Positions 8,429-17,095 of a stretch of 38,310 nucleotides of DNA are shown here, piece after piece. Source of the DNA: Candidatus Hydrogenedentota bacterium. Lineage in GTDB: Bacteria > Hydrogenedentota > Hydrogenedentia > Hydrogenedentales > SLHB01. The notes under the pieces were generated by a model. The model was not told where the DNA came from. It saw only the letters and a list, made by a program, of their open reading frames with translations, and ran no database searches. The translations under genes and the position numbers were made by a program. Location of the stretch: contig JACRLJ010000064.1 of assembly GCA_016215105.1 (NCBI GenBank), forward strand, positions 1-38,310. Direction: 5' to 3'. Numbering within the stretch: the stretch's first letter is position 1; each line of letters starts with the position of its first letter.

Positions 8429-9613
8429 TCACTTCGCGTTCCCTTCCATGATCCACGTCTCATTGAATCGTGCGTGCTTGATGGTTTCGCCTTCCTTGGG
8501 CGAGTACGTGTACGAGCAATGAATCAGCCCGTCCTTCGCCTGAATCACGCACGGATACGACGCCGCGCATTCTTCGCCATGTTTCTCGATGTTGCGCTTC
8601 CACTTCCACGTCGCCCCTTCGTCGTCCGAAAGCCACACCGACATCTGATTGCGCCCGCCGCGCGGCCCGCCGCTGGTATCGTTGCAGACCATCACCCAAT
8701 GCCCGTTCTTCAGCGCGATACAGTCCACGCTCGAATCCGGATTCGGGATATCGGTCAACTCCACGTGCGACCACGTCATTCCGCCGTCTTTCGACACCGC
8801 CTTCGGAACGCGCCGCGCCGCCCCGCGATCGCGCATGTACGCCACGATGTCCCCGTCCTTCTTCTTCACCAGACAGGCCTGCACGTTCAGATTCAGAATT
8901 GGCTGACTGTACGACCACGTCTTGCCCCAGTCCTCCGTTGCCGCCACCATTGAACACGCAAACTCATCCGAATACAGCGGCAGCAACATTCGCTTGTCCG
9001 ACGTCATGAGCGGATGAATGCGCGTCATCCATCCCTGCCGTTGCGCCAGCTTCTTCGGCGCAGCATTCTTCGCGTCCTCGAGCCATGTCAGGTACTTCTT
9101 GTGCGTTTCCGCGTTGCCTTCGTAATCCTTCGGATACTTCGCCACGTCGTCCAGGAACAGCTTCTCGAGATCTTTCGGACGTGTGTGAATGACATCCTGC
9201 CAATCCCACTGCGGCGCGCCGGCCCCGTTGTACTTCGCCGCCGTCCGGTACTTCACGATATACGTGTTGTACGTGTTGTCCTGGCTGCAAATCCAAAATA
9301 GCCACAACGTCTTGCGCGGGTCCACGAACAACACCGGATTCTGATCCGGCAAGTCCTGCGAGTCCGCCATCAAGAACGGCTTCGTCCAATTGTGCTGCCG
9401 CTTTTTCAATCGCGCCCCGTTGATCACCAGCGTGTCGTCCCCTTTCTCGCCATTGCCGTAGAACCACGCTGCAATCAATTCCCCTTTCGGCGTCTCCACC
9501 AGACTCGACCCGTGGGAATGCTTCGGCTCCGGCGGGAAAATCATTTCCGCTTCAAACAACGGCGCCTGCGCCGCGCTTAGCGCGGCTATCGAACATACGA
9601 TCAAACTGATCAT
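8429..9613 (-). CDS. Secreted sialidase-like (BNR/Asp-box) protein
   Basis: A 394-residue six-bladed-propeller protein of the sialidase superfamily with an N-terminal secretion signal (cleavage likely after ALSAAQA). Three Asp-box motifs of the form S/T-x-D-x-G-x-T-W are visible: ATEDWGKTW, SKDGGMTW and SDDEGATW. The tyrosine and arginine residues needed for true sialidase catalysis could not be placed with certainty, so it may be an exo-sialidase or another propeller-type glycan hydrolase or lyase. The ATG at 9613 has GAGAGGG upstream. It is the first gene of the minus-strand run and lies divergent from the pectate-lyase-like gene across 159 bases, so both could share a regulator. Confidence 0.82.
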   Translation of the reverse strand: MISLIVCSIAALSAAQAPLFEAEMIFPPEPKHSHGSSLVETPKGELIAAWFYGNGEKGDDTLVINGARLKKRQHNWTKPFLMADSQDLPDQNPVLFVDPRKTLWLFWICSQDNTYNTYIVKYRTAAKYNGAGAPQWDWQDVIHTRPKDLEKLFLDDVAKYPKDYEGNAETHKKYLTWLEDAKNAAPKKLAQRQGWMTRIHPLMTSDKRMLLPLYSDEFACSMVAATEDWGKTWSYSQPILNLNVQACLVKKKDGDIVAYMRDRGAARRVPKAVSKDGGMTWSHVELTDIPNPDSSVDCIALKNGHWVMVCNDTSGGPRGGRNQMSVWLSDDEGATWKWKRNIEKHGEECAASYPCVIQAKDGLIHCSYTYSPKEGETIKHARFNETWIMEGNAK

Positions 9614-9772
9614 GTGACAAACCCTCTCTCATGCGTTTGCGCGCGTTCACGCGCCTCTCAAAACTCCCGGCGCTCCATTGTAAACAATCCCTCCGCCGGG
9701 GACCATAGCGCGGCGCTTGGTGTGGTACCATTGTGCTGCCCAAGTTATGCGGGCTTCCGAACTGGAGCAGAT

Positions 9773-11872
9773 ATGTCACGAACAATCGCTTCTTTCATTC
9801 TCTCGTGCGCCCTTGTCCAAACCGTCGTGGCGTCCGAGCCAGCCGGCGTATCCAAACGCTTTCCGGCGTTTCCCGAGGCCGAGGGCGCCGGCGCCTATAC
9901 GCCGGGAGGACGCGGCGGCAGAGTCCTCCTGGTCACCACCCTCGACGACTACAACCCCAAAACCGAAAAGCCCATCCCCGGCTCGCTCCGGGCCGCGGTA
10001 GACACCAAAGGTCCGCGCACTATCGTCATCAACGTCGCCGGTTACATTGACCTCAAAGCCGCGCTCGTGATCAGCGAGCCCCACGTGACCATTGCCGGCC
10101 AGAAGGCGCCCGGCGACGGTGTCTGCTTGCGCTACGAGCATCTCGACATCAAGACCCACGACGTTATTATCCGCTATTTGCGCGTTCGTCCCGGCGACAC
10201 GGTCAAGAAGGAACTCGATGGGATCAGTTGCAGCGGACAGAACGTCATTCTCGATCATTGTTCTGTCAGCTTCGGCATTGATGAGACGCTATCCACCAAC
10301 GGCGACGCCGGCAACGTCACGGTACAATGGTGTTACATTACCGAGAGTCTCAATTCGTCGGTGCATCACAAAGGATCCCACGGGTACGGCTCGCTGATTA
10401 GCGGTGTTGAACCCATCACGTATCACCACGACCTCTATGCCTTCCACCGCAGCCGCAACCCGCGCCCCGGCATCGGGCTGCTCGATTTCCGGAACAACGT
10501 CATCTACGGCTGGGGGGACGTCGCGGGATACTGCGGCAACGACCCGCTTCGGCTGAACTACGTCGCCAACTACCTGCGGCCCGGCACCTACTCCAAAGAC
10601 AAGGTATACGCCTTCCGGCCCGGAGGACTACTTCCCAGAATCCATATTGCGGACAGCGTCTTCTACGGCCTTCCGGACAAGACCAAGAACAATGCTCTGC
10701 TCATCAAGGCGCCGGATAGCGTGCCCGCGGATGACGTGTCGGGCAAAGGCAAGCCACTTACCGGCGAGGCCGCGGAAGAGGCCATCCGTAGCATACGCGT
10801 GATGGCTGCATTTCCCACTGAGACCGTGAAGACGGATACGGCTGAGATCGCCTTGGATCGCGTCCTGAAGGAAGGCGGCGCGACACTTCCCGCGCGCGAC
10901 GCATACGACACCCGTGTCGCGGACCTCGTGCGCAACGCCGGAGGCCGTATCATAAATAGCCAGGATGAGGTCGGTGGCTGGCCGGAACTCAAGCAAGGAA
11001 CAGCTCCCGCCGACACGGATGGCGATGGCATGCCCGACGCGTGGGAAAAGCGGAACGGCCTAGACCCCAACGACGCATCGGACGTCACCCGCGACTGCAA
11101 CGGCGACGGATTCACCAACATCGAGAAATACCTCAACGACCTTGATCCCAAGAAGCCATTCGCTTGGATTTACCCGCCAGAGGTGTCACGAGAAGGCGGG
11201 GCCGTGTTACCGGGCCCCGTGAAGGTCCTCATTGCCAGCGCAACACCGAACGCTGAAATCAACTACACGCTTGACGGCAGCGAGCCCACCGCAGCGTCAA
11301 AAACCTACGACGCGCCATTCGAACTCACGCAGACCGCCATGGTCCGCGCCAAGGCCTTCCTCAACGGCGCCGCAAGTCATGTCCGTAACGAGTTGATGGA
11401 AGTCTTCACGCTTCACGATGCGACGCCACCCGCCAACACCGCCCAGGGACTTGACTACGCCTATTACGAGAACGGCAAGTGGAGAGGCTTCCCCGATTGG
11501 TCCCCGCTAAAGCCCCTCAAGACCGGAGTCGCGGAAACTGTCGGCATTGGCCCGTCTGACCGCGAATTCGGTTACGGCCTCAAGTTCACGGGGTACGTTC
11601 GTGTAGCCGCGGATGGTATCTACACTTTCTACAGCCGCAGCAACGAACTGAGCCGACTGGCCGTTGATGACGTGGAACTTGTGGTCACGCAAAGCCGCAA
11701 ACGCGAGCTGTCCGGCCGGATCGCCTTGAAGGCCGGACTTCACAAAATCGACGCGTCCTGCTATTTCGGAACCGAAGGATCGCAGCGCACATTTGAGATA
11801 TCGTTTGAAGGCCCCCAGCTCCCGAAACAAGTTATTCCTGCGAAGGCCTATTTCCACGTTATCCCGAAGTAG
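9773..11872 (+). CDS. Secreted pectate-lyase-like right-handed beta-helix protein with CHB_HEX and PA14-like domains
   Basis: A 699-residue secreted protein. I start it at the ATG at 9773, which follows GGAGCAG and opens a clear signal peptide (residues 1-20); the frame is open further upstream but nothing there resembles a leader. Residues 30-300 match the pectate lyase/PL1-like beta-helix: FPEAEGAGAYTPGGRGG at the start, then LDHCSVSFGIDETLS and FHRSRNPRPG, which probably hold calcium ligands and the catalytic arginine. Residues about 413-455 form a calcium-binding DTDGDGMPD-type repeat, about 480-545 a CHB_HEX beta-sandwich (YTLDGSEPT), and about 560-690 a PA14-like carbohydrate-binding domain. 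It should cleave or bind a uronic-acid polysaccharide outside the cell. It diverges from the sialidase-like gene. Confidence 0.88.
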   Translation: MSRTIASFILSCALVQTVVASEPAGVSKRFPAFPEAEGAGAYTPGGRGGRVLLVTTLDDYNPKTEKPIPGSLRAAVDTKGPRTIVINVAGYIDLKAALVISEPHVTIAGQKAPGDGVCLRYEHLDIKTHDVIIRYLRVRPGDTVKKELDGISCSGQNVILDHCSVSFGIDETLSTNGDAGNVTVQWCYITESLNSSVHHKGSHGYGSLISGVEPITYHHDLYAFHRSRNPRPGIGLLDFRNNVIYGWGDVAGYCGNDPLRLNYVANYLRPGTYSKDKVYAFRPGGLLPRIHIADSVFYGLPDKTKNNALLIKAPDSVPADDVSGKGKPLTGEAAEEAIRSIRVMAAFPTETVKTDTAEIALDRVLKEGGATLPARDAYDTRVADLVRNAGGRIINSQDEVGGWPELKQGTAPADTDGDGMPDAWEKRNGLDPNDASDVTRDCNGDGFTNIEKYLNDLDPKKPFAWIYPPEVSREGGAVLPGPVKVLIASATPNAEINYTLDGSEPTAASKTYDAPFELTQTAMVRAKAFLNGAASHVRNELMEVFTLHDATPPANTAQGLDYAYYENGKWRGFPDWSPLKPLKTGVAETVGIGPSDREFGYGLKFTGYVRVAADGIYTFYSRSNELSRLAVDDVELVVTQSRKRELSGRIALKAGLHKIDASCYFGTEGSQRTFEISFEGPQLPKQVIPAKAYFHVIPK

Positions 11873-11921
11873 GGGCGCCGGCCCGCCTACTCTCGCGTCG
11901 AGCTTGGGCTTTGGGGATCCG

Positions 11922-11943
11922 GCCAGAAAGCCGGCTTTCTGGC
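11922..11943. repeat. Solo inverted-repeat copy of the GGCCAGAAAGC element
   Basis: GCCAGAAAGCC is followed directly by GGCTTTCTGGC, a perfect 22-bp palindrome, and then by GGCGCCTCCAG. It looks like the two ends of the roughly 92-bp element at 19562, 27564 and 34376 joined together with the middle missing. It sits between the pectate-lyase-like and sigma-factor genes. Confidence 0.65.
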
Positions 11944-12054
11944 GGCGCCTCCAGGGGCGCGCGTAGCGGCTCCGATTGTACACATTCCGTTCCTGCGGCG
12001 ATATTGGAGTGGATGCTCAGCAACGAGTACCCTTCACAGGGCGGAGGACATCAC

Positions 12055-14139
12055 ATGCCACAGGAAGATTTGGCGCTGCTGGAACGGTGGACCGAACAGC
12101 GGGACGGCGAGGCGTTCAGCGGACTGGTGTCGCGTTACAGCGGGGTGGTGTTTGGCGCCTGCAAACGCATTTTTGGCAATCGTCCGGATGCGGAAGACGC
12201 GGCGCAGGAATGTTTCGAGGCGTTGGCGGCAGCGGGGACGAAGCCGGGTCCGTATCTGGGAGCTTGGCTGCACCGGGTGGCGACGTATCACGCGTTGAGC
12301 CGACTGCGGGCTGACGAGCGGCGGAAACGCCGCGAGCAGGCTTTTGCGGAAGGGGCGGAGCGTCCGGCGGAGGTGGAGTGGAAAGACATCTATGAGTACG
12401 TGGATGAAGCGATCAACGAGTTGCCGGAACGGTTTCGCGTTCCGCTGGTAAGGCATTTCCTGGAGGGGCAGACTCAGGAAGCGGTAGGCGCGGCCCTGGG
12501 GGTTTCGCGGCGGGTAGTCAGTTACCGTATCACGCAAGGCGTTGAACGGCTCCGCACGTCATTGAAGCGAAAGGGGATCTATCACCTTGGAGGGCTCTCG
12601 CTGGCGGCGCTGCTAGAGGCGAATGCGGCGGAAGCCGCGCCCGCGACGCTTCTCGCGAAACTCGGCAAGGTCGCGTTGGTGGGGCCGGGAACCTCGGCGC
12701 CGATTGCGGCGGCGTCGGCGGTGCAGAAGGCCGCTGCGTCGGGGACGAGTTTCGCGGTGATTAAGATTGCCGCAGCGGCGGTCGCCGCGCTGATGCTCTA
12801 CGGCGCGGGGTATGCGGGGTGGAAGTACGTGCCGCGTTCGCAGCCGGCTCCTGCGGTCACCGTCTCGAACGTCAAGGCGGAGGACACTGCGGCGCCAGCC
12901 GCAGCGCCCGGTCAGTCCATACCGTCGGCAGCGCCGGCAGCGTCTCCCGCGCCTTCGCAGGCGGTACCGGGGGCGGCGGCTGCGAATGGGGCGAGCGGGC
13001 TAGTCGGGCCGTCGCGGGAAGCCCTCGAAAAGGGGCACGTCGTCAAACGAATATCACGCGAGGACGTCGAGAAGGCGCTGGAAACGGAAGTAGCGTTGTC
13101 GATGAGAGACGTTCATATTGGGGAGGTACTCAGCTTCCTTCAATCCAACTTCAGCGTAAACGTAATCCTGGACGACGAAGTGGTTGTTCCACGACGCGAG
13201 GATAGAATGGATTCCGCGCCGCAAAACGACACGATCACGTTACAGAAGGCGCCAGTGTATGTGACCGATGGGGCAATAACGTCGATCGGCATGAACGACA
13301 CATCCCTGGCGGAAATCCTGCGTACGGTATGTGATCCGCTGGGTCTCGACTATGTCGTGCGTGGCAAGTACATCTGGGTGAGTTCGCCAGCGCTCATCGC
13401 GGCGGAAAAACTGACGGACTCTCGCCCTTCGGAGGTTTCGGACGCGATGGAAGCCGTGCTCGAGAGTCATGCCTCAGTCCATATGAGCGATGTCCACCTA
13501 TCGTTTCTCCTTGACTTCCTCCAGAGCCAATACGACGCCAACCTTGTATTGGACTACCGCGTAGTATCCACTTGGGCGACGGATGGCGTTGCTTCATATC
13601 AGGAAGCAGTTGTGGATCCAAAATCACCGTATGTAACCGATGGAAGAATGCCCTATATCAGCCTGCAGAAAGTACCGTTGCGCGACGTGATTGACATCGC
13701 GTCTCGTCAACTCAATCTGGCCTATTCCGTGGAAGATGGTTTTGTCTGGATCAGCACGCTGGACCGGATCCGGCGACGACCGTTCCAGCCGCCCGATCTC
13801 ACCCAGGCCTCCCCGGCGCTGGTCGAGGCGCTGATTACGCCGATGACAATCGAATCGAAGAGTGAATCGCTAGTGGAAGCGCTGCGTGTTATCAAACAAC
13901 TCCAGCCGGTCGAGTTTGTGTTGGACACGGAAAGTGTCGGAACGCTCGGCGCGAAGGCTTGCAGCGTGGACCTCAAGGATGTGCCGCTGAGTACGGTGTT
14001 AAGCGTGGTCCTGCGCCGCTACGACCTGGATTACGTGGCGGCGGAACAGAATATCATTGTAACCTCTAGCGCAAAGGCGCACGGGAAAGATGTGAAACGG
14101 GGATCGTTGACGCCTGTGCCCGCAGTGGCCAGCAAGTGA
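12055..14139 (+). CDS. ECF sigma factor fused to a transmembrane anchor and three secretin/STN-like domains
   Basis: A 694-residue protein starting at the ATG at 12055, which has GGAGG 7 bases upstream. Residues about 9-95 are sigma region 2 (RPDAEDAAQECFEALAA, then the LGAWLHRVATYHALSRLR helix) and about 115-172 region 4 (LPERFRVPLVRHF and the TQEAVGAALGVSRRVVS recognition helix). Residues 232-252 form one membrane helix, followed by a roughly 75-residue Ala/Pro linker. Then come three repeats (about 340-444, 465-568, 588-672), each shaped like a secretin/TonB short N-terminal (STN) module: a V-H-x-x-x-V/L-x-F-L-Q helix, a VILDDEV or LVLDYRV strand, a YVTDG hinge in the first two, and an ending like YIWVSS. 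The layout equals a FecI sigma joined to a FecR-like receptor. Signal, partner and regulon are unknown. It is a single gene with no separate anti-sigma next to it. Confidence 0.85.
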   Translation: MPQEDLALLERWTEQRDGEAFSGLVSRYSGVVFGACKRIFGNRPDAEDAAQECFEALAAAGTKPGPYLGAWLHRVATYHALSRLRADERRKRREQAFAEGAERPAEVEWKDIYEYVDEAINELPERFRVPLVRHFLEGQTQEAVGAALGVSRRVVSYRITQGVERLRTSLKRKGIYHLGGLSLAALLEANAAEAAPATLLAKLGKVALVGPGTSAPIAAASAVQKAAASGTSFAVIKIAAAAVAALMLYGAGYAGWKYVPRSQPAPAVTVSNVKAEDTAAPAAAPGQSIPSAAPAASPAPSQAVPGAAAANGASGLVGPSREALEKGHVVKRISREDVEKALETEVALSMRDVHIGEVLSFLQSNFSVNVILDDEVVVPRREDRMDSAPQNDTITLQKAPVYVTDGAITSIGMNDTSLAEILRTVCDPLGLDYVVRGKYIWVSSPALIAAEKLTDSRPSEVSDAMEAVLESHASVHMSDVHLSFLLDFLQSQYDANLVLDYRVVSTWATDGVASYQEAVVDPKSPYVTDGRMPYISLQKVPLRDVIDIASRQLNLAYSVEDGFVWISTLDRIRRRPFQPPDLTQASPALVEALITPMTIESKSESLVEALRVIKQLQPVEFVLDTESVGTLGAKACSVDLKDVPLSTVLSVVLRRYDLDYVAAEQNIIVTSSAKAHGKDVKRGSLTPVPAVASK

Positions 14140-14191
14140 ATCCAAGTTCGGCTGCCCTTCGAGGAGGCCAGCACGCCGTGTCGGTCGCGCA

Positions 14192-15256
14192 TCAGCGTTG
14201 GGCCGGGAACCAGGACTTGGTTGCTGTGCAGACTTTGCATACGGAGAGCATGACAGGGACTTCGACGAGGACGCCGACTACAGTGGCCAGCGCGGCGCCG
14301 GAGCCGGGGCCGTAGAGGGCGATGGCGGTGGCGACGGCGAGTTCGAAGAAGTTGGAAGCGCCGATGAGCGCGCCGGGGGCGGCGACGGCGTAGGGAATTT
14401 TGAAGACGCGCATCATACCGTAGGCGAGCGAGGCGTTGAAGTAGACCTGGATGAGGATGGGGATCGCGATCAGGACGACGTGCAGGGCGCGTCCGGTGAT
14501 GTTGTCCGCCTGGAACGCGAAGATGAAGACCAGGGTGGCCAGGAGGGCCATTACGGTGACCGGGTGAAAGAAGCCGAGGAATCGCTCGGTGAACCAGGCC
14601 TCGCCTTTCTTGCGGATGAGCACGCTACGGCTGACGGAGCCGAGGACTAAGGGTATCACGACGAAAATAATGACGGAATACAGGAGCACCTTGAACGGGA
14701 CTTCGAGTCCCGCGGCGCCCGAGACGAGAAAGCGCACGATGGGGGCGAAGGTGACCAGCATGACGAGGTCGTTCACGGCGACCTGCACGAGCGTGTAGGC
14801 GGGGTCGCCGTCGGAGAGATAGGACCATACGAAGACCATGGCGGTACAGGGGGCCGCGGCAAGGATGATCACACCGGCCAGATACTGGTTGGCCATTTCG
14901 ACGCCGAGCAGGGGCAGGAAAAGTCCTTTGAAGAAGACCCAGCCGAGCAGGGCCATAGAGAAGGGTTTCACGAGCCAGTTGACGACGAGGGTGACGGCGA
15001 GTCCTCCGGGGCGTTTGCCGACGCCGCGAATGGCCATGAAATCAATCTTGAGCATCATGGGATAGATCATCAACCAAATCAGAACGGCGATGGGGATGTT
15101 GATGTGGCTTCCGGAGCCGAATTCCCAGCCCCGGAGCGTATCGGTAAAGGCGGGTAGCAGTTTGCCGAGGGCGACTCCCGCGACCATGCAGAGCGCGACC
15201 CACAACGATAGGTAGCGCTCGAAGACGTTCATCCGTTTTTCCGGTTTGGCGCTCAT
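14192..15256 (-). CDS. acr3: Arsenite efflux permease ACR3
   Basis: A 354-residue inner-membrane arsenite carrier of the ACR3 (bile/arsenite/riboflavin) superfamily with ten hydrophobic helices. The family's essential cysteine is present as Cys137 in AAAPCTAMVFVWSYL, and the late motif GASNFFELAVATAIAL is intact. It exports As(III) made by ArsC. The ATG at 15256 has AGGAG upstream. It is the last gene of arsR-arsC-arsM-acr3, 114 bases after arsM, with a strong hairpin in that gap. ArsB is excluded by the ACR3-specific sequence and ten-helix length. Confidence 0.95.
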   Translation of the reverse strand: MSAKPEKRMNVFERYLSLWVALCMVAGVALGKLLPAFTDTLRGWEFGSGSHINIPIAVLIWLMIYPMMLKIDFMAIRGVGKRPGGLAVTLVVNWLVKPFSMALLGWVFFKGLFLPLLGVEMANQYLAGVIILAAAPCTAMVFVWSYLSDGDPAYTLVQVAVNDLVMLVTFAPIVRFLVSGAAGLEVPFKVLLYSVIIFVVIPLVLGSVSRSVLIRKKGEAWFTERFLGFFHPVTVMALLATLVFIFAFQADNITGRALHVVLIAIPILIQVYFNASLAYGMMRVFKIPYAVAAPGALIGASNFFELAVATAIALYGPGSGAALATVVGVLVEVPVMLSVCKVCTATKSWFPAQR

Positions 15257-15276
15257 GAGTTCGTTCTCCTGTGAAC

Positions 15277-15306
15277 CTTCTTTCTTTTCGCGTGAAAAGA
15301 AAGAAG
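15277..15306 (-). other. Perfect 13-bp hairpin in the arsM-acr3 gap
   Basis: CTTCTTTCTTTTC and GAAAAGAAAGAAG pair perfectly around a 4-base loop. In the operon mRNA it would fold just upstream of the acr3 ribosome-binding site. It could stabilise or attenuate the message; there is no U-run after it. Confidence 0.6.
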
Positions 15307-15370
15307 CAAAGAAAAGCGGCTAGTGGGACCCTGACCAGATTCAAACAACTGCCGGGTTCAGGATCACGAA

Positions 15371-16225
15371 TTACCGCTTTCGTGCGCTGACGTACAGGCT
15401 GGTGACAAAATCACTGGGCTTGGTTCCTTTGGGCAGAAGTTGGGCGATGCGTTGGTAGAGCGGGTCCTGCCAGTCGGTCATAGCGTCGATGTAGGCGTGC
15501 TTGGATTCGAGCACGATGGCGGTCAGGCCGGCCTCCTTGGCCATGCGCTCCGTGTCGGAGACGAGGACGGCTCCGGCGATACAGCCAATGAGCGATTCGA
15601 CCATGTCGACGATTTCTTTGGGCAGGGGACGTACGAGGGCGAGGTCGGATACGGCGACGCGTCCGCCGGGTTTGAGCGCGCGATGGATTTCGCGCCAGAC
15701 CTGGGGCTTGTCGGGAGAAAGATTGATGACGCAGTTCGAGATGATGACGTCCACACTGTTGTCGGCGACGGGCAGATGTTCGATTTCGCCGAGCCGGAAT
15801 TCGACGTTGTCCAGGCCGGTGCGCTCGCGGTAGGTTCCGAGGCCGCGGCGGGCTTTGGCGAGCATTTCGGCGGTCATGTCCACGCCGATGGCGCGCCCGG
15901 TCGGGCCGACGTTCTTGCCCGCGAGGAAGACATCGAAACCGCCGCCGCTACCGAGGTCGAGGACGACTTCGCCCGGTTTGAGTTCGGCCAGCGCGGTTGG
16001 GTTCCCGCAGGACAGGCCCATGTTGGCGCCGTCGGGCAGCGTGGCGAGATCGGCTTCGTCGTAGCCGAGACGTTCGGCCAGCGCTTCGCCCGAGCCGGAC
16101 CCGCAGCACGACGACGCGCCGCCGCCGCAGCAAGAGGCGCCGGTTTCCTCCGCGATACGGCCATAGCCTTCGCGTACCGTTTGACGAATGAGTTCAGGAT
16201 CTTTGGGATCGGTAGTCAATGCCAT
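15371..16225 (-). CDS. arsM: Arsenite S-adenosylmethionine methyltransferase ArsM
   Basis: A 284-residue SAM-dependent enzyme that methylates As(III) to methylated, partly volatile products. The SAM site is [10 protein letters not shown] (89-98). The three arsenic-binding cysteines of the family are present: Cys73 (GLSCGNPTA), Cys165 (SNCVINL) and Cys215 (IGCIAGA). The N-terminus also has two Cys-Cys pairs (32-33, 40-41) typical of bacterial ArsM. I use the ATG at 16225, which has AAGGA 9 bases upstream, rather than the TTG two codons earlier. It lies 44 bases after arsC in the ars operon, so the cell both methylates and exports arsenic. Confidence 0.95.
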   Translation of the reverse strand: MALTTDPKDPELIRQTVREGYGRIAEETGASCCGGGASSCCGSGSGEALAERLGYDEADLATLPDGANMGLSCGNPTALAELKPGEVVLDLGSGGGFDVFLAGKNVGPTGRAIGVDMTAEMLAKARRGLGTYRERTGLDNVEFRLGEIEHLPVADNSVDVIISNCVINLSPDKPQVWREIHRALKPGGRVAVSDLALVRPLPKEIVDMVESLIGCIAGAVLVSDTERMAKEAGLTAIVLESKHAYIDAMTDWQDPLYQRIAQLLPKGTKPSDFVTSLYVSARKR

Positions 16226-16269
16226 GGACAACTATCCTTTCTGCCGCGCGAACGACGCGCGGTATTGGT

Positions 16270-16698
16270 TCAGGGGCCTTGCGGCAAACGTACAGGCAAT
16301 TGCTCGACAAATGCGCGAATCTCATCGCGCACGCGCCGGTAATGGTTCAATGCTTCTTCCTCCGTGGCGGCGCTGCGCGCCAAGGCCGGCGGATCATCAA
16401 ACGGGATGTGGACCGCCCGCGCTTTGCCGGGGAAGATGGGGCAGCGCTCCTGGACGTTACCGCACACCGTAACGACGTAATCGAAATCAATGTGTTTGAG
16501 TTCATTCACGTGCTTCGAGCTCTGGCTGGAGATATCCACGCCGGCTTCGGCCATAACCTTCACGGCGTTCGGATTCAGGCCGTGGGTTTCGACGCCCGCC
16601 GAATACGGCTCGATGACGCCTGATTTCAAATGGCGCGCCCAGCCCTCGGCCATCTGGCTGCGGCAGGAGTTGCCCGTGCATAGGAAGAGTATCTTCAT
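16270..16698 (-). CDS. arsC: Arsenate reductase ArsC (thioredoxin-coupled, LMW-phosphatase fold)
   Basis: A 142-residue arsenate reductase of the low-molecular-weight tyrosine-phosphatase type. The N-terminal P-loop is CTGNSCR (Cys7 to Arg13), and Cys79 and Cys86 in VTVCGNVQERCP are the resolving cysteines that form the redox relay with thioredoxin. It reduces As(V) to As(III) for ArsM and ACR3. The ATG at 16698 overlaps the arsR stop in an ATGA junction, indicating translational coupling. An upstream in-frame extension to 16869 lies inside arsR and is not part of the gene. Confidence 0.95.
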   Translation of the reverse strand: MKILFLCTGNSCRSQMAEGWARHLKSGVIEPYSAGVETHGLNPNAVKVMAEAGVDISSQSSKHVNELKHIDFDYVVTVCGNVQERCPIFPGKARAVHIPFDDPPALARSAATEEEALNHYRRVRDEIRAFVEQLPVRLPQGP

Positions 16699-17069
16699 CG
16701 GCAGCACTGTTTGCGGCATAGTGCCTCTGGGTCCATTTCCAGAACCTGGGCCATCCGCTCCCGGTCCTGCCGGACCTTCGTGTCGTCGGCCAGGCAGCGC
16801 CGCGCCCAGTCGAGAGCCTGCGCCACGATGGGCGAGTCGCAGTTCTGGGGATGACGGTAGAAGATCCACCGGCCTTCCTTGCGGCTTTCGACGAGGCGGG
16901 CGTGGCGGAGGATGGACATGTGTTTGGAGACGGTGGACGGGGCGAGTCCGACCATTTCGATAAGCTGGCAGACGCAGACTTCGCGTCCTTCGAGGGCCAT
17001 GAGAAGCCGGACGCGGGTTTCATCGGCCAGGGCCTTGGCGGCTTCCATAAACGCGATCACGAGATGCAT
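16695..17069 (-). CDS. arsR: Arsenic-responsive repressor ArsR
   Basis: A 124-residue SmtB/ArsR winged-helix repressor. EVCVCQL places Cys32 and Cys34 on the DNA-recognition helix, the classic As(III)/Sb(III) site, followed by the STVSKHMSILRHARLV helix-turn-helix. A C-terminal CRKQCCR cluster adds three further cysteines (118, 122, 123) that could join metal binding. The ATG at 17069 is chosen because the open frame beyond it runs through the operator and the -35 box. The gene is first in the ars operon and its product should bind the palindrome at 17072-17095, blocking the promoter until arsenite binds. Confidence 0.93.
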   Translation of the reverse strand: MHLVIAFMEAAKALADETRVRLLMALEGREVCVCQLIEMVGLAPSTVSKHMSILRHARLVESRKEGRWIFYRHPQNCDSPIVAQALDWARRCLADDTKVRQDRERMAQVLEMDPEALCRKQCCR

Positions 17070-17071
17070 CC

Positions 17072-17095
17072 ATATTTCGTCATATGACGAAATAT
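17072..17095. promoter_or_regulatory. ArsR operator, 24-bp perfect palindrome
   Basis: Half-site ATATTTCGTCAT is followed directly by its exact reverse complement. It overlaps the -10 box and likely start point of the ars promoter and ends 2 bases before the arsR ATG. Assignment to ArsR is by position and symmetry. Confidence 0.85.

Noticed and set aside
11873-12054. Replication origin at the skew change
   Set aside because: Only one near-match to a DnaA box (TTGTACACA at 11976-11984), no AT-rich unwinding region, and no dnaA, dnaN or gidA-type gene nearby.
11911-12054. Longer N-terminus of the sigma factor
   Set aside because: The extension covers the palindromic repeat and lacks similarity; GGAGG lies just upstream of the ATG at 12055.
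16699-16869. N-terminal extension of ArsC
   Set aside because: It lies inside arsR and is out of the family pattern; the ATG at 16698 opens exactly at the P-loop strand.
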